A stretch of DNA of 40,443 bases from Ophiothrix spiculata (lineage: Eukaryota; Echinodermata; Ophiuroidea; Amphilepidida; Ophiotrichidae). The DNA lies in assembly GCA_000969725.1 (NCBI GenBank), contig JXSR01S034091.1. The stretch is one strand, 5' to 3'. A program made the translations under genes and the position numbers. A model generated the notes under the pieces. That model was given only the letters and a program-made list of their open reading frames with translations, made no database searches and was not told the origin of the DNA. Below, in pieces: positions 22,501-34,500 of this stretch (positions are counted from its first letter, which is position 1; every line of letters begins with the position of its first letter).

Positions 22501-25500
22501 GATAAAATCAACGTAAGCCAACTTAATGCGGGGGACTAAAAGTGGAAATAATAAAGATGTAAACATGATAATCAATTCTTAGTCACTGAGTGCGATTTTA
22601 CTTCCTAATAAGGAATTTTGGCCATCCATTATGGGACGATAGATGACAGTGCATTCAGCGTGATACGCAGTGGAACCGCGCGTTCAAAATCACGGCGCGA
22701 TGCAGGTATACGCACAAATCCGGCGCGAACAGCTTTACTGGGTTTGTAATGTTTCATGTTTGAATAGGGGTGTACGTTTTTCCAATGATAATGTTTATAG
22801 TTTTTTGGCAATAATTTACTTCGTTTTTTGGTTTATAAATGTCTTAAATTTGAGACTAAGAATGAGAATAAAAGATGGCGATTTATTGTTTTGCGTGTCA
22901 TCTATCGTCTCATAATGGATGGGCGTACATTATTTTTTTGTAATGGTTGCGGGGGCACCCATTACTCAAAATAATGTACGCCCATCCATTATGAGACGCC
23001 CATCCATTATGAGACGCCCATCCATTATGAGACGATAGATGACAGGCAAAACAATAAATCTTATCTTTTATTCTCTAATTACATGTAGCCCTAGACACTA
23101 AAGTAACACAAATATACAGAAATCTGCTCTTTGATAAATTAGTTTTGACTTAAAGAGGTTTTAATTTAACACCTGTCAATGTTTAACAGGTAATTTAAAT
23201 AGGCCACTCAAAAATGTATAGGGCAGTTTAAACAAAAATCCATGGTAGGGGTCGTATCCACAAACTTATTTAATTTAAACAAATTTATTTATTAAATAAA
23301 TAATAAATAAATAAACAACGGGGCCCTGTACTGTGGGGTTTTGTTTACACTGTCCAATAAATTATTGTTTGGCCTATAGTAAAATATTTCTACACACCTT
23401 TGGCCATTTCACATAGTAGATCCTGGAGTTCAGCTGGGACCTCAGCTTGCTTCCATCTCTCGCTGTCTAGAATTAAACTGTAGCAGAATAAAACATAAAA
23501 ACTATTTTAAGTGCTTGTAATCTTGAACTGGTTCAGTTTGCTTTTATGTGAAGACAAGGGTGCAAAAATTTGTTACCTCCATCTCCAATCAAGTACATTT
23601 TAATAAGTAAACGCCTGTAATCAGTTTGTAAGCTTAGCAAAATGATGTTATTGTTTGCTTTATACATGTATCGCTTACCTTAATTTGGTCTTTCTTTCTT
23701 CATGGAATCTACTGACAAATTTATTAGCCTGCAGCAGAGGTAAAAAAAATTGTTAATAATTACAATGTTAATTAGGTCAATTTTATGTGTAGGACTTCAA
23801 TGCTGTACAAAAACTGATATTGATTTGAAAGCTGGTCATGATCCTAGAAGGTTTCTCAGAAACAAACGGAGATTTCAACATGTGGTGCATATTTCCTTTC
23901 TTCACAACACAATTTTCTCAAAATAGTGATATATATTTCAACTCTCAAACTGTTCTGATTTATTGAAAGCTTATTCTAAATACTATTCTTACTGCTGATT
24001 CTACAAACAATCACTAAAATTCATCAGAAATGATAAAATAAATAGATTTCACTACCAAAATTGTATGTAATTCAAAAGCTGAGAATATGAAGAATTCAAA
24101 TATGTAATAAACTCAATTTCAAAATGTGTGACTTTTCACTCATGTTGTGGCAGCAGATCTCCAATATTTTATCCCATTTCTCAAGTAATAGCAATATAGT
24201 GATTTGACCTACAAAATGTAGTCTCTATTTATATTCTATAATCCTTGAAGTATATAACAAGCAATCAGACTCTGTTACAAGATCCAAAAAATCTCCCCTG
24301 TATTCTTCAACATTGTGAACTGTTGTTTTTGAATTGTGTAAGAGACTAGCAATGATTGATTAAAATGACCAAAAATGAAAAAAAAAAGTGAATTTTTGAC
24401 CTTATTTGGCATGAAAATAAAAAAAATGGCCAAAATCCTCAAAAATAAAAATGATGCAACATCTTAATTGGTGTTTTAAATTACAAATCCCATTCAGAAG
24501 TCATTCTTTAAAAAATTGTTATTTTTAGCTTGTCTGAAAGCCCAAATGGCCAAAAAATGTGTTTTTTGTGATTTTCTCGAAAAATGTGATTTTTGGTCAA
24601 AAATCAACATCACCATCATGTTCCTTGTGAAAATTCCTTTCTGGAAATGTACACTTTTATTAACTTTAAGCACTTTGTTAAAAAGTTATGGTACAAAATA
24701 AACTTGCAAAAACATAAAATTTAGTGACGTGTTGTCCCCCCTTAAAGACTAAATCACTGCATATCAATACATATGGTACATTATCTTTCACGATTTTGGT
24801 ATTATTTTGGTTAATATTGTTGCTACTTCATAGACAAATCTTGAATACAAGTTCATTTGAATATTCGACATGATTGGGTACGCTGTTATGATTCGAAAAG
24901 TACGGACTAATTTATTTCGCTGTATGGTCACATTGGTTTATGTGTGTTAATCGGTGGCTTGTTGCATACTTCAGGATTTGTATAGAGTATAGTGACCTAC
25001 CTGATTCTGTAAACCACCCCTGAGTGATGTACTTCTTCTGCCACAAGCTTTCTCACATTCACCAATAAACACTTCTATTGCACGAGATAATGACACAAAC
25101 TCGCTAGAGCTTAGTCTTTCTAAAAACCCATCCTGAAAGAGAGAAATAATAGTTGCATATGATACATAGTGTGAGCTATTATATAACCAATATTAGGAGG
25201 TTGTTATCAACTATTTCACCTTAAATTGTTTTGACTTTTGTCAAACGGGCACAATTTGAACTTCACTGTAATATTTCATAACAGATTCACAATGCACAGT
25301 AACACAGTCTGCTGGCCATGATAGAAGGGCTCAAAATTGTAACCTACTAATTTTGAATCATGAACTGTTCTACTTCATACACAAAAATAAAGAGATCTAC
25401 TAAGAAAACTTTATGTGCATGTTTGTTAATTCTGAGCACACGTAGCGATCTTGCAGTTTATGACCAATGTCACTCAACTCCTGCACCAACTTGAATGGAA

Positions 25501-28500
25501 AAAACTATCAGTCAGACGTGTTACGTCCCAGCTAATTATTATCTATAAAGAATTGAACAAGCTTGCTCCATTAAACATCGCCCACCTCAAAGTTAAATCT
25601 AAACCAAATGAACCTGTCATTACAACAAGAAGCCACCATCCCAATAACCTCGAAAGAGTCTCCAGTAAAAAGAACTGCTACAATAACTCCCTGTACCCCC
25701 ATACAGTATTCCTGAATGAAACTTGCTGCCACCTGACATGAAAGAATCACCAACCCTGGACCACTTCAAATCCCACCTTAACACCACTGACTTACTTACA
25801 CTGACATACTGGGTGTTTGAAAAGCTACCCAAGGTGGTTTCATGCAGTATAAGGTTGATGTTCATTTGATAATTCTGAGTATGCAGTATGCATTTACTTC
25901 ACATACCCTTCCCTCAGGTTATAAGAACTTCAGACATCTTTCATGGGCATAATTACATACAGAAACTGGCCGATCTTTGAGATCAGTTAATTTGATAATT
26001 AAGAACCCTTATTGTTTCTTTTCACCTACCTTTCCCCTAGCTATTAACAGCTTGAGACACCTATCGTGGGCATAGTCACACACAGAAACCAACAGATCCT
26101 TCAGACCACTATGTAGTTTATGATGTTCATTTGGTGCTATCAACACATCAACATCACAAGGAATTCTGCAAAATAAATACAATATCCTGATAAAGGAAGG
26201 GAAGTTTGGGAATTATTGTGTTTGGAACAGGGAATATATTTTCAGGGCTTTGGAATCCTGAAAATATTGATAACTGATTCTAGTGTTGTTGATTTCACAA
26301 TATGGGAAACATGGCATACACAGTGACAATATGCTAAACCATGCCTGATTCATTAAAGGGGCAATTCCAGAACTAGTATCGTTCCCCTGATCTCCCCTTC
26401 CACGGACCCAGCAATGAGCCCGGGCAGCGCGCACAGCGGGTGAAAGGGAACTAGCTTTTCTGGCTAAGACTTGATGATTCATAATTGAATTGGATATCTA
26501 AACAAAGATCTATGATCTTAACCACAACTCAATCAATTTGTCTGATAATGACCAAAGGCACACTTTTACTCCCAAACTTGAGATTATAAACATTGCCAGT
26601 GGCTCATTTTTACACATTATCGATGTTCTATGCCCTTTGTGTAGAGGGAACTTCACTAACTTTTGAAAGTGTGGTTATTTTCAACTCAAAGAAATCAGGT
26701 TTTTTTTTTCTTGATTCTGATATATGTTATATTGTTTAGTAAAATATTCTTTTCATCATGTTCATATCAATATCATATACATGTATATGCATTTCGTTAG
26801 TAAAAACTCTGGGATTTTAATCTAGTGAAATTTTACACTCTACAAATTTAAAGCTATTATATCATTGCATGTTGCACAAGCCAACACTACAGGAGGTCAG
26901 ATAAGTTGGCTTACTCAAAACTGCCTGCCGGTTAATGTCCACATATGGAAGAACCTTGTTTGTTTTCTTCTATGGTGTGTTGTACAGTTAGAGAAGTCAG
27001 TCGAGAGCCATCAAATACTTTTGATAGGATTCTGGCAAGACTTTAACTTAGCCGAGAATTCAAGGGCTGTATTTTGACTGGGATTTTAGTTTGATTCAGA
27101 GAGTACCAGACATGGTATACACTAAATTGAACAATATTGACAGTCCGAAACAAGGGCTAGGGCAATTCATGAACCAATTTTTACCCTTAAGATCACCTCT
27201 ATCAAAATTGAGTTTTTAGCTTATAAGAATCCTCAACTGGTATATGTTACAATCCCAAACCATTCTTTCATATGTGCTTGCATTTTTGAAAAAAGTGAGA
27301 AAATGTGTCATTTTCTAATTATTGTTGGGGCTCCGACAGTAATTACAACACAGTAGCCTATGGGGATTTTCAAAATGCTGAAAAGCTTGTAACTTGGAAA
27401 CGAACGGTCGGAATCAAGTGAAATTTTCAGTATAAATTTATGTTGTACTCTCCTTTCTATTTAGTTAGAAAAGAGGCAAGGTATTTGTCATATCAAAATT
27501 ATGAATTGCACCTTAAGACAATATCTCAAGAAATCCTTACAATTTTAAAATATTGTTTACTGTATGTTGCAGGTAGTAATTAAGAAATCTATCACAGATT
27601 CTGACAATAATGCAAGGTCACAAACATTTAAAAGTAAATCTACTGCAACACACTCTAAAAAGCGTAGTCTTTATGCAAGTCCCTAATTTAGAATTTTACT
27701 GATTATATACTAATAACGTGCGACTCACGTTATAAGTAATATAATCAGTAAAATTCTAGTGACGTGCATTGATGTACTTCCTCTTTACCCTTGCCACTTT
27801 GTGTAAAAAGTGGCGGCTGCAGCCTTCTCAAAAAACGTACGGGCTGAAAACATGCACAGTGGGTTGTGACCAGCGCTTTAACGATGCTATTTCAAAGCAA
27901 ACCTGATAAATCAAATAGCTTAGCATGTAAAAGTGAAACACAATTCTATTATAATTAGACATTCAGGCAAAGTTCAAATAATATACTATATCTTTACCAC
28001 TCTGAATAATGACATTTTTTTCAAAAATCAAAACTTGGCTGAAATCTCTGTGCCACAGAGAGAAAAGAATTGCTGATTGCTTTTCTTTGTTTTTTTTTAA
28101 GATTCAAATCACTCACACTCTCTGTAAAACTTCTTCTTGGATGGCTTCTGGAAGTTCCAAGTCCACCTCTCCATTGATCAGAGTGTTTTCATCTGAGCAG
28201 AACTCTGAGTGGATGCCTCCATTAGACACCTCTCCATTAGTGATGGTTGGCGAGTCACTGGTGGGAAGCACTTCTTCCAGCTGACTGCTATCAATACCAG
28301 CAGCAAGGTCTACTAACTTCAGCATGGTATTATGACCAGGCTGGAAAATAAAACACATGTGAAATAAGTGTTGAAATCCCATTTTTCATTCCATATTACA
28401 TTTAGGCATTCAAACACGTTACAGAGTTGTTCATCACAAATCAACAACAATGGATGCGTCAGCGTATTTTAATTGCACAAGGGTGGTTTTCGCCACCCGA

Positions 28501-31500
28501 GCGTGATAAAATCAGGGTATGGAAAAAAATTAACCTTTCTGTGAACTGTTGAAGTTTTATTATGCTGATGAGAATTTTCTATGAGATTTATGAAAAAATA
28601 CATACACCGCTGTAAAAATTCGCTTGTTTTTGACAGTAATTTGACAGTCACCCCAAATTTTGGCTCATTTATTTGTATTTCACGTTCAATATTGCCAGAA
28701 AAAAATCATCTGTCATCAGAAATGCTCATGAGTTTTATTATTATTAGTTGACTTTATATTATTATTATAATTATTTTGTAAGCTTACCGATTTTTTTTCA
28801 TGGGACTTAAACCTTTTTTACCCCGGATTTCGAAGCCCTGATAAAAATATGTGGACGCATTGAATGCAGAGTTGTTGATTTGCGATGAACAACCTTTTAA
28901 CAATGAAAATCTTCCTGAAAACGTATGAATTAAATTCTAAATGTTTTCATTTTAACAGATACTCATCTTCATAAAAATATTTAGCAGAATCTGAAGAAAA
29001 ATGCTAGTTTTAAATGTTTGTTACTTTGTCGTTTTCCCAAGCCATTGCACGTACTTAAGTTCCCGATGAACAGTGCGCCGACTTACGTGTACTGCGTAAA
29101 CGCACCACCATCTACGCTGTGACGCGTGTGACACGCTTATTTGAATATCAACTGTGGATTCATCATAAATCAATAACGGCGCCCTCCCATATAAGAAAAT
29201 ACTGTGAGTTGTAGAAGATCCTATGTTCTAGAGTATAAGCATGGTGTATCCAAACCAAAAAGAACCTGATTTTAAATGAGTTTTTACAAACCCCCAGAGT
29301 GTGCATGCTCTCTCTGAGCAGTCAACATTTACTAAAAACATAACATGTTACATTTCTGCTAGTACGAATATTGATTGATGTCCAGTAAGTATATAGCAAG
29401 AAATGTCAAAGGTATTTTGCTGGCAATTGATAAAGCTAAATTACTTAACACTTAAGTGCATAAGGTGTTTTAGAATCCTGTTAGTGCACAATGGGGGAGG
29501 TTCCATATGGACCCTGGATTTTGATCCCTTTAAAAACAATGTTCTCCATATCATTTTTCTTTAAAACTGTATGCAGTAATACACCAAGTCAATTAAAATC
29601 ATATGACACAAAAAATTAAAAATGCGTTATTCCATTTCAAAATGGCGGCCAGATTTCTAATTTGTGTCAAATTTTCATTTTTTCCGAAAATTTCCCGCCA
29701 ACAATTGGAAATCTGCTTTCCCAAAGGATTTTTTCAATGACCGATTTGAGTTTTTTGCACCAAAACATGCACAACCCCTACCTTGACAATTACATAAAAC
29801 AGCTTTATTGGGGTATGTTGCGTTTTCGTGACAAAATCCAGGGTCCATATGGACCCCCCTTTTGCACTTAAGTGTTAAAAGAAAATGTCAAATTGTTACT
29901 GACCTTGAGCCTTGTGTGTATCAGTACACTGAGATTCTCAAACACTTGAATGAATAGATCTAACCATAATGGAAAAGACAGGTTGCGCATCTGCTCTGCC
30001 AGACTGAAAAATAAGAAGAATTATCGATCAATTAAATCTCAAGACTTTATTTCTTTAAATTAGTTCATAATAATAATAATAATAATAAAATGGCGCTTTT
30101 TGAGCGCAGAAATGCCCAAGGGCCTCTAGGCGCTTTACAAAAGATATACAGAATAAACAAGCATAAAAAGATTAAAAGCTGATTAAAAATACATTAAATA
30201 CTACAATTCAAAAGCTAAGATACAGATAAAATACACCTTAAAAAGTACTAAAAATACAAAGCAGATGAATGATGAAAAATGGAACTGAAGCATGAGATAA
30301 ACAGTGAGCACAGGTAAAACATACAAAATGAAAGCTCACATTGATCCCATGCTGCAGTACAAAAAGAAAACATTAAGCAGCAGAATTATTGAACAAATGT
30401 GTTTTCAACAGTTTCTTAAAAACGGCAACTGACTTGGCATTCTTGATATGTTGCGGCAGTCCATTCCACAGTTTGGGTGCTGATACCGAGAAGGAACGCT
30501 TGCCATATGTCGCAGTTGATACCTTGCATGGAATTGAAAGTAGAGAAAATGCAGATGTACATAATGTACGACTAGGCGTATACAGATTGAGGTCTCTGAT
30601 GTATGGTGGTGCAAATCCGTTGAGTGCTTTATAGGTGATAAGAAGAATCTTGAAAATAATACGATCTTTCACCGGCAGCCAATGAAGTTCATCGCGACGT
30701 AGTTCACTGATGCTTACTTGTTTTCCTTGTAAATCCAACACAAGACGCACTGCACTGTTCTGAATACGTTGGAGCTTTGCTAGCAGCGAACACGGAAGAC
30801 CATATAAGAGGCTGTTATCAGCATCAATTCTAGATGTAACAAATGCATGTACTAAGCGCTCAGCCATGTGACAATCAATATATCTGCGAATTTGACCAAT
30901 TTTATAGATGGCAAGACACGCAGAGCGACAAACCTTGTTCACGTGTGATGAAAGAGTCATATATTTGTCCCTTTGTGCGCCAAGATTTCGTACTTCAGAC
31001 GCGATGTTAACATCCGAACTTCCTACAGTAAACAAAGATATTGGTATTGGATTCTTCTTAAACCGTGAGGAGAGATGTAAGACCTCGGTCTTTGTGTCAT
31101 TGAGCAGAAGTCTGTTATCAGCAGTCCATTGTTTGACACCACAAATGCAATCTTCGAGGCATTGGAGTTTGTTATTATTACCGACATGTTGTGAATCAAG
31201 AATCAAATATAATTGGGTGTCATTTCCATAGATCATTGTTTCAACACCATAGGATCTTATCAAATTTTCTAAAGGCGCAACATACGTAGTGAACAAGAAA
31301 GGTCCGGCAACAGATCCCTGCGGAACAGAGCAATCCATGAAATGAATATCAGACTCCTTGTTTGCAAGTTTCACAGATAGCCTAAGCCCATGGATATAAC
31401 TTGAGCACCATGCCAGTGCATCATCACGAACTCCATAACGATCTCTCAGCCGCTGGAGTAATATATGATGGTCAACAGTATCAAAAGCGGCTGAGAGATC

Positions 31501-34500
31501 CAGAAGAACTAGCACAACATCTGAGTGGTGATCGACGGCACGAAGAATGTCATTTTGGACACGGACAAGAGCAGTCTCAGTGCTGAAATATTTACGGTAA
31601 GCAGATTACCTATCTCCATAAAGTCCATTGCGAAACATGTAGTCCTGAAGTTGCGACACAGCTGCCCTCTCAACGATCTTGGAGACAAAATTCAGATTAG
31701 ATATCGGTCTATAATTGTTTAAAACATCGTGATCAAGTCCGGGTTTTTTAATAAGTGGAGTAACTTTATACGAAGACGGAAATATTCCAGAAAGAAGCGA
31801 CCGATTAACAATATTTGTGACTAGCGGAAGAAGCTCAGGGAGACATTCTTTGAGTAGCCAGGTGGGAATTGAGTCAAGAGAACAAAACGATGATGGAGAT
31901 TTCATTATAATGCGCTGAATGTCTTCTTCAGAAACTTCATCAAAATGACTGAATGTTGAAGAACAATGATGAGGATCCACGGATAAAGGTGCTGACTGCG
32001 AAGGTATATTATCAAGCTTATCTCTGACCTTCCGGATTTTGTCCTCAAAAAAGTTAGCAAAGTCATTTGCGAGCTTCTCAGCATCTACATATGAAGGAAG
32101 AACTTTCTCTGAACCACCTGAGCACATTTTGTCAACCTGACGAAACAACTGCTTTTGATCACAATTCTTTACTTGCTCTCTATGGTAATTTGATTTTGCT
32201 TTGTCAACCATATCGGCGTAAAGTTTGCATAGTTCACGGTACATTTGTCTGTGAACTTCCAGTCCAGATTTGCAAAACTGACGCTCGCAGCGATGACGTT
32301 CACGTTTTTTGTTGCGAATCGCGTCATCGTACCAAGGTGCGTGTGGTCGAAGTGAAATGTTTTTAGAAATCACTGGTGCATGATGATCAAGCAGGTCTGA
32401 TAAGACATTATCAAACTGAGTGCTACGAGTCTCAACGTCAGAAATAGGATCAGTTTCAAATGATGAGGTAGCGATATCATTTTTGAATGCTTCAAGATTA
32501 ATGCTGCGTATCTTGCGAAAGGTCACATGACGCTTGCAAACTGGAGGGCGGTGCAAAGCAAGCTTGCAGATTACAGCGAAATGATCTGGATTGTTGAATA
32601 AACAAATGATGTTGGGGCAAACTACACAAGAGCTCGGAATGTACATCCATGTACATCGATGTACATTCCAGGAGTAGAGATTGTGTCTTCACGATGACAT
32701 GTCATCAGATTCGGATTCACGCTGCGTATTCAACTGCGCGTATGAGTTTGTGGCTACGCGTTATTCCTATGCATATTACCAAGTCGATTGTCATAGCGCA
32801 CGCACACGCAGTGTGTGAGGCGCATGAACGTATCGAGTTGAATTTACATGGATGAACATCCCAGGAATCTACATAGATGCACTTTCCAAGCTCTCGTATA
32901 GTTTGCCCCATTTATTCATTGATCCAAATCCAAAAGAATTGAATCAAAATACTCACAGATTCCAAAGGAGCAAAAGTACAGTCCCATAAGCAACAACAAA
33001 ATAGCAGCGAGATTTAAATTCCTTGATATTTGCCAATGCATCTATAGGCCTAACAATAATTTATTGGACAGTATAAACAACTAGAATACGCGGTTCTCGG
33101 GCCGCGCGGTTCTCGACACAGAGTGTCGATCACGATGCCTCCGCCTTCCACCTTTGTAATCGGTCTAAGTTGAGAATTTTACCTTTCTTTTGACCTTTGA
33201 CCCAAACCTTTGAAATCGGACAAAGTTGAAAATTTGACCTTTCTTTTGACCTTTGACCTCCAGGGAAAGGTCGGACGATGGGGTCACCATTGACACTTTT
33301 GATCGCTGGTCAAAGACAAACATTTTGAAACCTTAACCTTTGAAATCGAACAAAGTTGAATATTTGACCTTTCTTTTGACCTTTGACCCCTAGGGAAAGG
33401 TCGGACGATGGGATCACCATTGACACTTTTGATCGCTGGTCCATGACGAACAATTTGACACCTTAACCTTTGAAATCGGACAAAGTTGAAAAATAAGCAA
33501 CATTTTATGCATAAATTATGCAAATTAGATACTTAATTAGCACATTTTGCGCTCAAATTGCAGCTGGCACAAGCGCAGCTCTATCCGCACCTACCCATTA
33601 AATTGCATGAATGTAGGGTGCACGGTTTGTAAAATATCCCATTTAAAGCATTTTACGCATAAATTATGCTACATTTTATGCATAAATTATGCAAATTAGG
33701 TACTTAATTAGCATATTTTGCAATCAAATTGCAGCTGGCACAAGCGCAGCTCAATCCCCACCTACCCACCAAATTTCATGAATGTAAGGTGGACGGTTTG
33801 TAAAATATGCCATTTAAACCATTTTATGCATAAATTATGCAAATTAGGTAGTTAATTAGCATATTTTGCGCTGAAATTGTCGGTGGATTGAGTTTGGCTG
33901 TAGGTCTACCCAGGCACCAAATATCATTAACGTAGGGAATGCGGTTTCAGAGATACGCATAAAATAAAATTCTGCTCCGTTGAGGAGATATTGCCCATTG
34001 TATCTATGAAATTATATAGGATTACATGCAAGAGCGCCATCTTAAAACGCATTGTATTCGTTAATTAATTGGCCGATCGGGCCGATTTTCGCGTATGTGA
34101 TGCGCCAATCAAAATAAGGTGGGGTTAAAATTTTGAAGGGGTGGAGTTTTAGCAAATGCTCCTTTCGGAAAATTTCTAAGTCCCTAAAATCACAAAAAAT
34201 CACATATTTTCTGCTTAAAAACCGACTAAATTTGCATATTTTGCGCCAAAACTTTCAGAGAAAGTTACTAGCCAGCCTGACCACCACTCCACCGACTTGC
34301 ATCGCTATACGCCACACCAGTTCCGAGAAACTAGCCCGGACGGAAGGACGGACGGACGGACGGACGGACAACCAGAAAACATAATGCCTCTGGCGGAGGC
34401 ATAAAAATCCAGAGTACAGGGCCCCATTGATTCTTAATGCAATCCTTACCCTGGATTTTTGTTTACATTGTCCTATTAATATTTACTTTGCCTATAAGCT

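Larger units (their letters stand above)
30066..32612 (-). mobile_element. CR1/L2-type non-LTR retrotransposon, 5'-truncated
   Basis: Minus-strand reverse-transcriptase protein, nearly continuous from about 32600 to 30373. It starts inside the tail of the endonuclease domain (NNPDHFAVIC). RT motifs in order: PLIKKPGLD and NYRPISNLNFVSKIVERA; LLDLSAAFDTVDH; SVPQGSVAGPFLF; YGNDTQLYL; then LHWLPVKDRIIFKILLITYK and SAPKLWNGLPQHIKNAKSVA. One in-frame TAA (31606-31608) interrupts the frame just before SAYRKYFSTETALVRVQND, where the family usually has Gln (CAA to TAA). The catalytic YADD box is YGND (31219-31230), so the first catalytic Asp is Asn. The 3' end is a (TTA)n tail at 30066-30090, normal for L2/CR1-group elements. 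It lies in VPS54 intron e3-e4, in the same orientation as the gene. Confidence 0.92.
33042..34497. mobile_element. 1.46-kb element with mirrored ends and internal tandem repeats
   Basis: Left ctataggcctaacaataatt then tattggacagtataaacaa; right, reverse complement, TATAGGCAAAGTAAATATTA then ATAGGACAATGTAAACAAA. Inside are a second mirrored pair (gatgcctccgcc at 33133 and ggcggaggcat at 34391), a 130-bp tandem array, a 150-168-bp tandem array and a (GGAC)n run at 34337-34369. No transposase. Confidence 0.65.

Noticed and set aside
22979..23032. CRISPR-like short repeats
   Set aside because: Units are contiguous with no spacers and the genome is eukaryotic; this is an 18-bp tandem repeat in a foldback arm.
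28117..28382. Minus 89-codon frame as a separate small protein
   Set aside because: It is VPS54 exon e5 with intron read-through at both ends; phases fit e4 and e6 exactly.
30389..32366. Plus-strand frames of 61-107 codons (30389, 30908, 31401, 31525, 32067)
   Set aside because: Antisense shadows of the minus-strand reverse transcriptase.
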